Shown here: positions 18,001 through 23,000 of the stretch, piece by piece
Layout: the number at the start of each line of letters is the position of its first letter
Position numbering within the stretch: the first letter of the stretch is position 1
Assembly: GCF_024606225.1 (NCBI RefSeq)
Contig: NZ_JAGRPU010000042.1
Location: 1-48,096 of the forward strand
Length of the DNA: 48,096 bases
Direction of reading: 5' to 3'
DNA from: Endozoicomonas sp. ISHI1
GTDB lineage: Bacteria; Pseudomonadota; Gammaproteobacteria; Pseudomonadales; Endozoicomonadaceae
Program-made: the position numbers and the translations under genes
Notes under the pieces: generated by a model
Told to the model about the DNA's origin: nothing
The model's database searches: none
Seen by the model: only the letters and a program-made list of their open reading frames with translations

Positions 18001-19897
18001 CATTTCTTTTGAGTCGCTTAAGGTTTGCCAGGGCCGGATTGTCAGGGTCTTTAGCGGTCAGCCAGTCCAGGCTGTCATCAATAGCCCTGCGGAAAGCCCA
18101 TTGTTCACTGCGCAATGATTGCTCGTTGTAAACCATGATGATGGCCTGGAGCAAGTCCGCCATTTCCCCAGCTGTAACGGTACTCTCCGTCAATGGTTGC
18201 TGGTCTTCCATGACTCTGGCAAGTGCTGACGCCAGCCCGTCATCCAGATACAGTTCGCGGACGGCATCAACAAAGTCTCTCGCAGTGCCGCCCCGTTTCC
18301 TGAGGTTATGGCGCTGACCTGCCACCAGTCGCTGGTAGACAACACCTGACTGTTGTGGCCATTGCCGGGCCTGATAACGTTCATCCAATCCATAATTCGG
18401 TTGCAACGCTTCCAGCCTGTTGCCAGTGATCCCCCACAGCTGCTCGATACCGGCCACAGCCACGGGATTGTCCGTCAGGGTCTCTCGCCATGTTGGTATC
18501 AGCAGGGCCGACAGTCCGCGCCCAAGCGCCTCGGCAGAGTGCCGGGAAAGATCGGCCAACCCCAGGCGAACCAGTGGTTGGCTGCCGTTTGTGAAAGTTG
18601 CGTCACTGTCAATGAATAATCGGTCGGACTCTGCCTTGATCAGAGGAATCTTGTGATCGGGGTTTGTCGATCCCACCGGATCACTGGCATCCTGAAGTCC
18701 GTGAAGAAAGGCCAGCAACTGTTCGTTAAAACCACCGTATAGAAACAGTCCGGCTAATGTCTCAAGGTCAAAAACCAGCCGCTGGAGAGTTTGTGTTGGA
18801 TCCTTGTAAGCCAGTGATTGATAGCTTTCCACGTCAAGGGTTATGTCGACCAGCCGCAGTGGTGGAGCTGCGTCCCCCTGGGGGTAAACCCTGACACCTA
18901 TTTCCGTTCCCTGTACGCGGGTACAGTAACCTGTGCCAAAAGCGGGAAAGGCCATTGTCTCGTTGATGCGTAAAAGCGGTGCGACGGGCGTGAAGGCAAA
19001 ATAATTGTCAGGCACTGGCCCGGTGACATTGCCTGATGAAGGGGTTGCTTCGCTTGTAACATTGCCTGATGAAAAGCTCGGCTCTGTTTTGAGCCCGGCA
19101 AGCGTTCGATTAAGGTGGTTTTTGGAATGCCAGTGATAAGCCCTGAGTCTGGCACTCAGGGGGGTAGGGGGCTTGTCGGGGGGTGAGGCTTTGAACAGAC
19201 CGGGAAGCAAAACCTCCAGCCAATGACGTGAAGCCGGAGATAATTTCTGATTCAACCACTTGGCAGCCAGCGTTTCAGCGATAAAACCGAGCTGTGTTTC
19301 AGTGGCGACAGTGGAAACCGCGTCATCAGGATGGGTAATGGGAGACTGGATAAAACCGCTACCATTCTCTGTAGCATCACTCTCTTCGACACCATCATGC
19401 CGTGCCTGAAATTCTGACCAGAAGGCATTGGGATCACAAGCCTCATAAACGACTATTGCCATGTGATTCAGCAAAGTGGCAACAAGCCGGTCAACTCCGG
19501 GAGTCTCTGCCAGACTGGCGGGTTTGCCAGAAGTCTGGGGTAATGATGATGGATTGATGATCGATTGCCCGATTAACAAAGTGACACCATCATCGTCATA
19601 AAAAACATTCTGACCCGCTAAGTCAGAGTCAGAAAAGATAATGCTGACATTCCGGTGTATGTGGTGCGGAAATAAACCTGACTGCTCAATCAACCAGAAG
19701 GCCCTGTCAATGGCTGTCCTGACGGTACTGATGTACGCAGGCGTGGCAAAAGCCGAGCCCGGTCGATTCATCGACAGACCGATTTTAAAAGTATCTGTGT
19801 CAACAATGGCGGAGTAAAACCAGCCATCGCTGGTCTCAAGCCACTGTCGTTCGGGAGGAGGATTGGGAGGAATCGTATCAGTTCGATTGGCAGGCAT
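1..19897 (-). CDS. Giant TcdA/TcdB-like modular toxin, copy A (3' end outside window)
   Basis: The frame starts at ATG 19895-19897 (MPANRTDT...) and runs without a stop to the left edge; codon 2-4 is in register with the start and reads I-Y-W-K, as in copy B at residue about 6385. That is 6,632 codons. The start is supported by GGAGAG eight bases upstream. Order seen: N-terminal alpha/beta unit (1-230), 11-residue repeats (275-296), module motif R0 (about 440-555), RVRR site (976-979), degenerate GT44 domain (S1098 for the conserved Trp; SDTS around D1290), degenerate C80 (GLG at 1618), intact GT44 (W1860, D2054-V-D2056), intact C80 (H2399, C2444), then the repeated modules, one with an amidoligase-like motif set (E3539, H3687). 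By family knowledge GT44 enzymes glycosylate host small GTPases and C80 releases them upon inositol hexakisphosphate binding; the target here is unknown. It is probably co-transcribed with copy B. The pore and RTX half is expected left of the window. Confidence 0.93.
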   Translation of the reverse strand, partial: MPANRTDTIPPNPPPERQWLETSDGWFYSAIVDTDTFKIGLSMNRPGSAFATPAYISTVRTAIDRAFWLIEQSGLFPHHIHRNVSIIFSDSDLAGQNVFYDDDGVTLLIGQSIINPSSLPQTSGKPASLAETPGVDRLVATLLNHMAIVVYEACDPNAFWSEFQARHDGVEESDATENGSGFIQSPITHPDDAVSTVATETQLGFIAETLAAKWLNQKLSPASRHWLEVLLPGLFKASPPDKPPTPLSARLRAYHWHSKNHLNRTLAGLKTEPSFSSGNVTSEATPSSGNVTGPVPDNYFAFTPVAPLLRINETMAFPAFGTGYCTRVQGTEIGVRVYPQGDAAPPLRLVDITLDVESYQSLAYKDPTQTLQRLVFDLETLAGLFLYGGFNEQLLAFLHGLQDASDPVGSTNPDHKIPLIKAESDRLFIDSDATFTNGSQPLVRLGLADLSRHSAEALGRGLSALLIPTWRETLTDNPVAVAGIEQLWGITGNRLEALQPNYGLDERYQARQWPQQSGVVYQRLVAGQRHNLRKRGGTARDFVDAVRELYLDDGLASALARVMEDQQPLTESTVTAGEMADLLQAIIMVYNEQSLRSEQWAFRRAIDDSLDWLTAKDPDNPALANLKRLKRNDEAQQDGYDGLTEMEPVPFFDNTTSSIRGRFFTLTALGDWIGVYLSPDYLTGSSNETIVSDLRRLVDASDLFRHRLNNTNEFQRLSGNVTSPIRPNTLGDIHDIGLLEVPPEERNRTIPGEYVSLIIPGHNGASPGGKSGPLAYLLTRHGAENDTVHDPATENRTALAPVNQTVNNGTFTLIHFDPGWGGVPFGAGWLSDHVSFFFQLKKAFQLALGIKPEEDANRIKNRIRTELGLPRDYSENYPGQNRLAVVDPRQVMIKEALPVQVRFNQTTATDTSKSVRLAVTGYGSLGRHLELTAEPDKNGTYRLQLASIGRMTTNDGLQPPPLHEYPEMTKPVGRHRVRRADPDPAEGSDSKLIDKLIPDAKTFHMEYAAILQYQRILNADLNRRFEDLFSSFMSLDSSRHGNAPSTFASALRVYEKLTDLIGNHPQETGVKFAKLATDIRSWFESNMKSVPPRLHFVSVNPTDGELNYIRSWILANSESVLRINLWHDPNAMLAGVLAEALKESVTSKLTGQSDPGNPSDFESDLLKELMRLQDEAWKAIEPKMASGQLFDQAAKDFLIDHLKYKTDIDKQKAQTLESFRQFEKEITSSYPGAKFSLKDINELWTSAYGEDGQKAKKHYYRELGLRGHQPAANALVKIKVISTLGGLYSDTSLSPALNEDLFKGIDYSGVSKADWDRVKTLQTQLVIQRLGKEFLPDNQDPAIKQKVSEDIAWFGEKYPGLKSDIEQLVANADPSQLFKPLGKVKVMPYQAYVPSEKNPGLFFAARPGNPTIELAYDTLLSQFEEVDRFKVSGLTNWNAARLRETFLIGERIADAALAYYRIGGVREFAKGYRILNGDNALQESKIAMSWTAGYKALLAALQLSPGDHFTLSSEAAAARDQENDIRRYINTDPRKHSQYRQQLVIQMGSGDDNPISKASRYLFRKYKNRQQTGGSEPSVRWLVIENDDWSDGETGAKINSADIGKLLGDDSRIHVVGLGESKDGEFTLGGQTASDLSKKINELIGDTPVKTINLVGSGVDHDGLVSQYLKDILKATKTRTVTARDGLLRVDIWGRLWVGLLSETGLVTWSLADKPDKLKALRISNGDITVERLPKKDQFAEGAIGLRELPSALLQNSGLLGPVNPDHAIPTLEMFRRSLKPHLGALSSDDLKSLEKKIAQFDRFRQEGTALKKYALVYRMQENLPGTALGKAVVSHLVATIKQYLLDALVEVPKKLHTIWIGPLKKGVVDDLKIWASQVPSWSLTLWHDPQAFLAPILTREILKAVAAEKIPESFLKKENTRVEFVERVNQLQDLAYSTIKKGIARGKTFDDMAKAFLVNHLGMDRSELEKIQEESPKQLRTFADELAKLKSNPDSGKFRLADINTLWQAGNEASLRKWYVKELGQRGILAAAADLVRVEVLARDKEGGGVYLDVDILPAFNKELFKHIKFPKYFLFGGELIGPGYPVNHAIINYLAQKGPEQLFFGRTPDPEEEKYYDRIKEEYPDLIKAIEEAIANHGKKPLFVFQDSLRVIPGSVEIKSRYEKKIHLNNNLIIAPPDSEVLEAVKKNIIKRYQLIERLNLDNPLRVSNTDINKTAKLIARELNIDQKIAHSFFNYRKDGILPHSRSTMYISGVNGFQTVSANYLSAFFSRKDLFGFEPKSYFMQINPLAKIDLISDDTDESPSSWIPGTDKTERYALTSEQDSRYKNQVILQLGDSDNETSASLYLANKYQPDFSQLIRLKSDGTPIDPKTGHDIELEALQADFLKDDTRIIVVGHGSKVQGEKSGSDQFLLGGKTVEQLADVLKRLTSGRFVHTVSLVGCGADASGEHYPVEVFARKLFGEIRTKRISVRNALVAVDELGRKWTGTVPVDGDVLWSQSDHRVKLVLEKDEQGQLMARQLPVTEGLVKKLRNLPALPRGRDYVRLGIDRDDAFDRARNLLLSTFIENNNRLPLSDLIEQYNRRLQQHTGDDFSPYQLMPLPVADAERSLTQARIPTERHMSAFVRADSIGDPLSGVGLLAYGDRFAQENFFRIQQAGYQLARNVKSLPLDAMAALFTRLLLGSLQDIVAPGGNDINPFRVSGPDLLVSTLAKDDLFALHAQQLKNDFSELGQRYVRTLRELSGQWLADKLAEKKVPRLNARIRSEQRRWFQNTLSLGINRRLKRQTDGTVSFTDPLSPSFNGGTFNEDKRNRYLPVVSDPSGATYVLLDVPESNSAAFSDNLRNILFMLQSSGPLTQRTARTLINTIESAYTHHNPSLVKQQLSEKIALFAPTDVVTLATEMNNIDGDYGDYGDYKVARSLIRRLLMSLAINTVTVLASGRRPDLRQRLLIAELFSRLSEDINPIRLPTTENREYLIYLDPFTPFFQDYRFPSQTVLGVDSPFLITPINHSAYRSQMRELTLLEAVPQALHDVLRYFNGPNEFIDSLLAWRKWEKESGFGATKAVVNIRLDSDRLIADSWVMVDQWQESEPVNILVGLSDVRPASSDTRLARVMTQSYGLALFLQLRASVATPPVIVRAMEIWKTEYRNDPDGHYAFDNGLKLRRIPNDSDPLYRILILNIDDREFRFAQGTVDDFQRALDVLFQEKRLAVSVRNVIRSLEAKPEIAVGTFAQGLVKVHTDFWKQMLDSELRSALQLQEADYRMLKKRIASSGLLAKVRSRLLSDFGDMQTPPDKTHYTGRTSSRYIDVYGKEIKENSPGIISEVTPGTYGDKGSESKVAILFSARFIKQVLENDVTANDMKSLHETIIKTLRWLRTTSKFKAFSDALMAGQSQIFGDLQTLVNQGVIDGSVGSGFDQVKIPGSVRLLLVITPPGSSGTTPAEPVLINNAGCVLKIDPGQYVTEGKMPVEQYRTLSGLIARYIVSTNLLAGINSDSESIRKRILRDLDVDDVKRLQEGIKVPDIPLDIYKGRIGLEIEYADTSVDAESRNMLASSKSSPNTLSLTDYADLTLSSEDPPDPTTTNDKRRGDSIVEIITGPEPLRDYLSESSALFRATNTMASVLANIPESGYTVGDLVKAYNDELIGNNPKGNLKKFKLSSDHRFENSKVSLLPGVKRTSPLSHHVQVNIGVDLGEIGAITSYIPCLMAPRKSDPLRDVFQWSQYKAYVITKKLNLNSDLLKSMLTIHLYKQVLDSSTDVFFRDKLGTENTPITQLEGLLRLGTADFLMTVISDLDAAQLKSAIRDSGWQAFSSLMQETVNELAIIGSRAEGLGRQWKVPRQQLEARIELLFIDLLDYRTEHGRMPILSLDGSDFFELPQHKNKGPTLGYKDAINPPSRRIVSLYFNEEDEVRYLGTLEVREPWPELKRIAFAPPNLSVTAIIKSVQNPGLLGANPETDLVFFKRAQSILTSETETTHYRDWVKQSILSRLGQLDPAKLEHVTRSYISYHQTQQGTAGQDALGQLLLAARLRAITGGQSGSAWDTLAQLQKIVPVDVNLQRVTGWDHQPPAATTETHAPPVATWQKLARYNLPAELYKLLDLFSGGEGFVKPILGSGEILSGRGMSLGRLYHEIIITLEHEQYLYQSRLDGDPPTLTVGIKDTTFDNPKAIAIGKLFGTALLNHPDVKALSEAQKDLRATWGLSASTTGRRYGLTTGLALAAFPGQKDRLYTRFIDGIGTSDHNWQFATGSVADFAEVLYSLSTRHDQDELTEAFQRVRNYHRLNPLVSLDTFTSALVETHRNLPDFQAGLTLRQAIGSGGYTFLKTSLKVKSTPLINELNSMAESGDFDRFYSNRDLNGGPQELRIGKLILLRVTPDYFRHAGADHLFLLFDGIKKFLKTPLGQDYRKTFKAASPPHHPYQHLIVDAPKAGAGKQQIVVSLSDTDKRVVITPDAAVSPKTSLSSLIPVFTNLVQSGYDLNGGSQPASPDVNTIERMVRQQMGLAPLIRLATTGNLKQDSVSGRIVLEKTYIIDKPARSESLIARSPTDINGAPLITLKWLNEDSQSGLQLITAPLSPDELDGQRSFLDAAFQALDKTASTLPGPVNNRDLVWAFHQQLANTKTVKEDSAPGRLIFEKITHTVHRPAGSHSQVRLSPEKINDVPLTTLKWLGPGLHPGLQLVTPPLSLSDRDTNKDRLEATFYALDKIISTLPHPPNDRSFHSNFDQYFKDRLPPFVDDGVKIWQTTITGKTDTGITIRFPFGDLDKSLLPILLAARDSPGKERLLASLHAADRFVKAVAQASGGNEATHAQLRSMLTLLLFRLSGDDQPGKVLFPGTRLADGIHTYLSDSAVTTLSHYINRVGLQQVTDDLVVELTDLAQQVDGDPDPRAGVRIKDLLGTALDYRLANGAGLLPASLPDSYSLPLANDGKYRALWTGQMSEDSATRLVSRDVSRDANGRYLLDVTLPVQSSSMEQLYRQKPAGPDHLTGPLKLALKPNQLGRDQDVTRAFLELAVSRVDTADWPWFSRRFSSLPELRRFTVVEALDQYRSRYPEADVRQLARALTEMQLDEVNRQISQADQTGTPTVFRIRSLELLADKSTLTTDQGNKIHFQAGSLLPMTEKAATQRLDRQQIFLTGSHSDRFPGAFLDTRHSSKLYRQAIQDGQLAPDRYRNDVEQFVKIFSDLEPESYRQQFQKERPLDLSAGRPLHWQLNPHIQLQASRLLVGDTAITIELGMKDNPSLTHRFLDTIVGQLYALGLAKSTEAVDAALFKSGWPEEAGRLGQLGYSVGFDPAYQWVSLTGAQNRANTLYTHLAGRHRDALERHFDPVGLPASQEDFKKAMIWLFTRKSELLSLSFAEVFDYIRGHRDDPDIETFARALREFDRKLPDDDRALFRGVLTGQQVEWLEDALTRQAPDQRELVDYIGTLKTSPTSQAPVTGSAGFSSSPYRLVQSAGRFKIVIKDRDAPENKRCRRGVGGCATRLLLADNLAQRPISTIDSGDIDNTDTGKTYYTVEFLTHNDKLHKVLRRSGSDIIATPLGDEASIHDSIDATGGSQPERVIPARDATTTLMAVKRSSGEVFQLSPENNGNYRAIRLLQSDRLLTAYDSTGETLTPVLEKNVHGQMVYGIKLSNAASDSNSLFKLNPAEPLANQLVAARRENHRLLAGSSELQTLAGTKGRIAVILPATYRRGQTLANQAEILLSELRAFIASPAGQRLINVLWFPDSYTQPASMTELDGKLLPGMKPSDALRLVIRLGKEPSDRVIPYRPSGSGVASGKRLVVLKVDPAALAGQRHSNSNYLGALALVLKDLYRAALAVTDQSSPAIAMRWWQGEKPTGDRTLLQLENQLRASFGLLPVQATASAPATVQTVTTPGGITTVKTGQQVRIAYKALADPLSGFGGLVGDENTRSLFQRVQYYCNRLIDQLSGANRSGLENLRSMLTQVAWNELVSRGQVTSQTRLLADPVDAVVSVLNNNELKALAGINNLAKQLGDVLTNTLKDRRGDVFTATEQQRMLTRLGGAVKRLTNARAVRSEWTRPGQLPLGEDSNGHVPVSTGSRKTLALTSPGRQKITRLGDQHLIAIESQKGPLSTLTGDQLAGFLTLLRQEPPASQHAAALQAELQRAPASANPDYYRDAIKRTLSPLSSELAGKLEDSLLGLLRKPSLSGAEPLLAEYFFHRRLKAVKIADPAGLRTNALRANEWLDVLQKRPPLPPGPGRKTPNVIPDNGLGRHQASVQTRDGQQAIRLGRRDDLAFSKQGSGYSLIRSEGDHKPVFRLQLPDDWPDHLLPTRLVVHMGHYRRTQRRGTIGKQQLQKDLQHIAREMGTPRLANLLQGLVKPIKASGISDGSSFEVRVIPQPLWSLVDSRVEISAEDSGHARLLLGTRDRESVRPFIFRETLTSLFGASLLKAFEGGGASLSALRQQVRQRFGINTGTVPDSEQRPVGLTRQYELTLAAAHPSKTSLYQRLVKGHHNLELAEGTEADYRRALQYLRRHDSDKVKATSELLSKGEVAISNSDRTLFNKVLSEKNPVPAVPSGRQFDNTVATYSPLPPASVMVDVDYRAWSRVGSGLESLLDSTLLGLSRAAAENLLSQQKENLAKSHQLRLVASDYLKSLLVHFIYWK
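6640..6648 (-). repeat. Homopolymer tract G9 (C9 on the coding strand), copy A
   Basis: Nine consecutive G on the plus strand encode S-P-P-H around codon 4416-4419 of copy A. The aligned site in copy B (35554-35559) has only six G followed by ctg, keeping the same length. A tract of this length is prone to slippage. Confidence 0.75.
8768..9340 (-). other. Amidoligase/GCS2-like motif set, copy A
   Basis: Residues about 3520-3710: I-G-L-E-I-E-Y with E3539, V-E-I-I-T-G-P, and H-H-V-Q-V-N-I-G with H3687. The putative active-site motifs are conserved between copies. The loop between the first two motifs differs in length and sequence, with an insertion rich in Pro/Thr/Asp in this copy. Confidence 0.45.
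11143..11177 (-). repeat. 9-base micro-repeat encoding (GDY)3, copy A
   Basis: The unit ccgtagtcc is repeated in phase and encodes G-D-Y three times in a row. Copy B lacks it at the aligned position. In-frame slippage is the likely origin. Confidence 0.8.
12353..13030 (-). other. Intact C80 cysteine protease, copy A
   Basis: Residues about 2290-2515. VVGHGSK gives His2399 and LVGCGAD gives Cys2444. The Asp region reads Q-L-G-D-S-D-N, so an acidic residue is available, unlike copy B. Confidence 0.87.
12983..14605 (-). other. Intact GT44 glycosyltransferase domain, copy A
   Basis: Residues about 1765-2305. LHTIWIGP keeps Trp1860, and EGGGVYLDVDILP carries D2054-V-D2056. The half after the DXD is strongly diverged from copy B, and the S-G-P motif of copy B reads S-G-V here. 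The coding DNA at 13200-13720 is very AT-rich compared with the rest of the gene. Confidence 0.86.
14723..15370 (-). other. Degenerate C80 domain, copy A
   Basis: Residues about 1510-1725. HVVGLGES has Leu1618 in place of the catalytic His, and NLVGSG has Ser in place of the catalytic Cys. It matches copy B closely, including the G-D-D segment. Confidence 0.78.
15368..16945 (-). other. Degenerate GT44 domain, copy A
   Basis: Residues about 985-1510. LHFVSVNP at 1094 has Ser1098 in place of the conserved Trp, and GGLYSDTSLSP at D1290 lacks the second Asp of DXD. The same two losses as in copy B show that the domain was already degenerate before the genes duplicated, yet it has been kept open and conserved. 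Confidence 0.78.
16961..16972 (-). other. Basic RVRR site before the enzymatic domains, copy A
   Basis: The same R-V-R-R-A-D motif occurs at residues 976-981, in the same domain boundary as in copy B, within a stretch conserved between paralogs. Confidence 0.4.
19010..19075 (-). repeat. Two 11-residue (33-base) N-terminal repeats, copy A
   Basis: Residues 275-296 hold two units, F-S-S-G-N-V-T-S-E-A-T and P-S-S-G-N-V-T-G-P-V-P. They correspond to the three-unit array at 47831-47929 in copy B. Confidence 0.85.
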
Positions 19898-20011
19898 AGG
19901 GTAAGCTCTCCGAAACTGGCGAGTTGTTCGGGACTGGGCTGATTAAACCACCCTGCAGCGTTTCATTCAGTCTTACATACAATCTACCGTTCGCCGCTCG
20001 TATAAGTGCTA
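19898..20011. other. Intergenic gap between the two toxin genes
   Basis: These 114 bases separate the TGA of copy B from the ATG of copy A. I see no stem-loop followed by a T-run, hence no intrinsic terminator, and no convincing -35/-10 pair on the minus strand. This favours transcription of copy A by read-through from copy B, although a weak or activator-dependent promoter cannot be excluded. Confidence 0.6.
19906..19911 (-). promoter_or_regulatory. Ribosome binding site of copy A
   Basis: On the minus strand GGAGAG lies eight bases before ATG 19897, a near-ideal Shine-Dalgarno match and spacing. It fixes the start of copy A, and by alignment tells us that copy B lacks roughly 220 N-terminal codons in this window. 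Confidence 0.8.
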
Positions 20012-23000
20012 TCAGCCAGCGCTTATCCTAGTCAAAGGTTGCGGAGTCGTCAGGTTTTGTGTCGTTTTATGGCTTGCTGACGGTACAAAAGACAAGTTCT
20101 CGCCACTGCGATTGCCCGACAGGGTACTGATTTCCTGCACCAGACGCTGGTAGTGTCGGTTCATTTCCGTATTCTTCAGTCTAGCTGTCACGTGTCGTTC
20201 AGTTTCTGCCTTGCCTGCTTCAACGTCGTTTTGCTCACCTCCGGTCAGACTGCTCAGGTAATTCAGCAGCCGTTGCCCCGTGCGAATGATCCTGTTCAGA
20301 AAGGGTAGAGTTTCATTACCTCCATCGACTCTGTCGGCCACGGCCAATTCACTCTCTGTAATGTTCTCATTCAGTGAGCGCTTGCTACGTGGCTGTGGGG
20401 TGTCCACTTTGGCATCCACTTTGGCAAGAACGTCGCTCTTACTCAACACCTTGTTATTGACGATCAGGCGCTCAATGGTCTCGCCTTCCTCGCTGAAAAA
20501 ATCCAGCACCCAAAGGTGCTTCTGTCGGGACGAATCTGCCGGCGCTGTGCCATTTTTTCTGTTCTTCAGCAGGCTATCATTCGGTGCGATAGTCAGGATC
20601 AGATCCTCACCCGCTTTCTGATAGTGCAACGTCTGGCAGGGATGGGTTTCAACTTCGAGCTGGTCAGCTTTGCCAGTGGCATTTGATAAATACCATTGGC
20701 CACCGTTATGGATACCATTGTCAGCAAAGCGGTAAATGGAGCTCTTTTCATCCATTACATACTGATGTCCGGGAACCGTTTTCTGTAGCAATGAATAACC
20801 AGACCCCAGCCGTTTATCAATAAACGTCTTGTCATCCAGAGCCCCGTCGTCCAGCTCCAGGCTGTCCGGCCAATCATTGGCATAGACAAGGTGAGGGTTG
20901 CGCCAGCTGCCAATCCTCACCAGAGGGTTCGCACCGGATGCCATCATTTTTATGCCTTCAGGCGATGGGAGATGCTGGTTGATGATCAGTTGATCAACGG
21001 CCACATCATTGGTTTGGTTAACCGTCGGCTTTGGTATGTCAACGACATAACAGTTCTGCCCCCGAACTTTCCTGGGTGGCTTGAGGGCCTGCGCCGCGTA
21101 AACAGCCTGGCCATCCCGGTAGATGGTTAGAAACCCACTGTCATCTATGGTCATGGCCAGGTGTTGACGAGGAGAGGTGAAAAATTGCTTGACCCTGCTG
21201 TGAAAGACACTGGTACCATGCGTTAGCCTGATCTCCAGTCCGTCATGTCTCTTCAGGTTCAAGCTGATGGCATCGGAGCCGTCAGCCCCGGCAAAATGAA
21301 TCAGTTTGACCTCGGCTGGTGCTCGACTGTCGGGGGGGAAGATCCGTCGCACCCGGGCCGCCAGGATAAAGCTGCCGCCGGTAACCGGAGGGGGCATCAG
21401 GCGCTTCAAACCTGCCGGACAGTGAGCCTGATCACTTCTGCCCGTGGCATGCTGTGTATTCGGCGAACGCCAGCTTGCTGCCTGCAAATCGATGAGGTTG
21501 ACACCGCTCAGGTGAACCCGGTTAAACGAAGAGCGAGCAAAGAATATCTTTACTGTTTCATTTTTTTCTGTACTTTCCTCTGCATTCTTCAGCTCCAGGC
21601 TAACAAGGTTATTGCCGGGGCCGGGGTGTACACTGGCACCACTGCTTTTGAGGTGGAAAATATCATTTCCCGAATCCCCGAACAGCCCAACCCCCGGCTT
21701 GACAGTACCAGAAATGAAGAACACGTCATTACCTGGCCCGCCCCGCACCGGTGCCGTGACATTTTCCAGCCGGTAAGTGTTGTCCAGCCGTTTGTCACCC
21801 GCCAGCCTGGAGTAATAGTAATTCCGAAGTTTTTTGCTGGTCAGCACATTAGTTCCATTGTTGGCCGGATCAACCGTTACCAGACGCCAGAAATGCTCTG
21901 CCAGTCTGTCGATAAAGTGCCCGGTGGCCAGACTGCCATCATGACGTACACAACGGGGAACGTGCCGTAAATTGATGGTGAAAAATAACTGACCGTTATT
22001 CAGAACCTTCAGGTGGGCATAATTTCTGGTCAGCTGCCAGTCCAGTTTTTCGGGTTGTACCCCGTGCAATATCAGGCTATTCCCGTTGTCCCGGTCAATG
22101 ATTCGGGTGCCATTGGCCTGCCGGTGGATAACGTAAATATCCGGGCCCAGTTTGCCGGAAAGAAGGTCAGGCCCCAGGTTCGCCACCATCCGGTCAGCTT
22201 TCCGACTGCCATAATGCCTGTTGTGCCCGGGTCCTCCTATGGTGGTGGTGATTGAGGTGCTGTTGCTGTTGCGCTTGATGCGTGTATCGTAAATATCGAA
22301 CCGGTCATCACCGTCTCCGCCATCAAAGACAAGGCCAGCGAGGGCCGGAATGGTGAAAATATCGTTGCTGGCCGGGCCTTTGATAATCTCAAAGTTCTTG
22401 ATAACGGACGGAAATGTGTCATAGGTGCCCTGCGATTCGGATGATCTGAGGGTAAAAGACCAACCCCCTTCGATGTGAGTATCCAAAGGGCAGGGCAGCG
22501 AGCCGTTCGGAGGACACGAGGGACTCGCCGGGACCAGATCCACAGACAGCCGGAGCCGGACAAATTCCGGGGCAAGGGTTGCCTGGCTGAAGTCGATTGT
22601 GTCTTTTCCCGGGCCACCGTCCAAGTGGATAAACGCCGGCAGCTTTAGCAGGAAAAGGTAATCATCCCCCCCTCTGCCATCAAATTTAAAGAGGGAACCT
22701 CTGGACACATAAATGTCAGCGTCATCATCACCGGAAAATAGCAGGTTGTGGTCATCTCCGGTGTCCTCCAGGATAAGGTTCCTGACCGTTAAACCTTCCT
22801 TCAGGTCAACCGTTACATCATCACTAACGGGCCATTTAAAGAGCAGCGTATTGGCGCCGCCGCCCCCGTCCAGGAAGGTGCCATTTTGCCAGGGGGCGTT
22901 AAGGATGATCCGGTCGTCTCCGTCCCCCATGCTCACCTTGTCCAGGCCGCCCCCGGTGCTGAAAATATCCGTACCATTGCTGCCAAAGAAAGTATCATCG

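Larger units (their letters stand above)
420..18585 (-). repeat. The same module array in copy A
   Basis: R-type motifs lie at about 18230-18585 (R0), 10290-10660 (R1), 7130-7430 (R2), 3885-4205 (R3) and 420-750 (R4), in the same order and spacing as in copy B. The N-terminal alpha/beta segment, seen only in this copy (residues about 26-150), resembles the alpha/beta segment of later modules, which suggests that the protein begins with a shortened module. Confidence 0.65.
1..19240 (-). repeat. Tandem paralogous duplication, left unit
   Basis: This stretch aligns along its whole length with 28909-48096. The offset is 28,908 near position 2105, 28,914 near 5700 and 28,857 near 19200, so indels are in multiples of three and both frames stay open. 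Some tracts are identical, for example about 410 bases from 2105 with those from 31013; others are strongly diverged, such as 13000-13700. It is a gene-scale direct repeat with a period of about 28.9 kb. Confidence 0.95.

Noticed and set aside
17453-18118. 221-codon open frame on the plus strand
   Set aside because: It lies antisense to the toxin gene, as does its counterpart at 46526-47155 in the other copy; the GC-rich codon pattern of the real gene explains both, and no recognisable product results.
1-19240. Duplicate as an assembly artefact
   Set aside because: The copies differ at many sites, by in-frame indels and by strongly diverged domains, so they are real paralogs; identical tracts still deserve long-read confirmation.
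19877-20029. Open frame of about 50 codons bridging the gap between the genes (minus strand, other frame)
   Set aside because: No ATG or ribosome binding site, no recognisable product, and it overlaps both genes; such a short open stretch is expected by chance.
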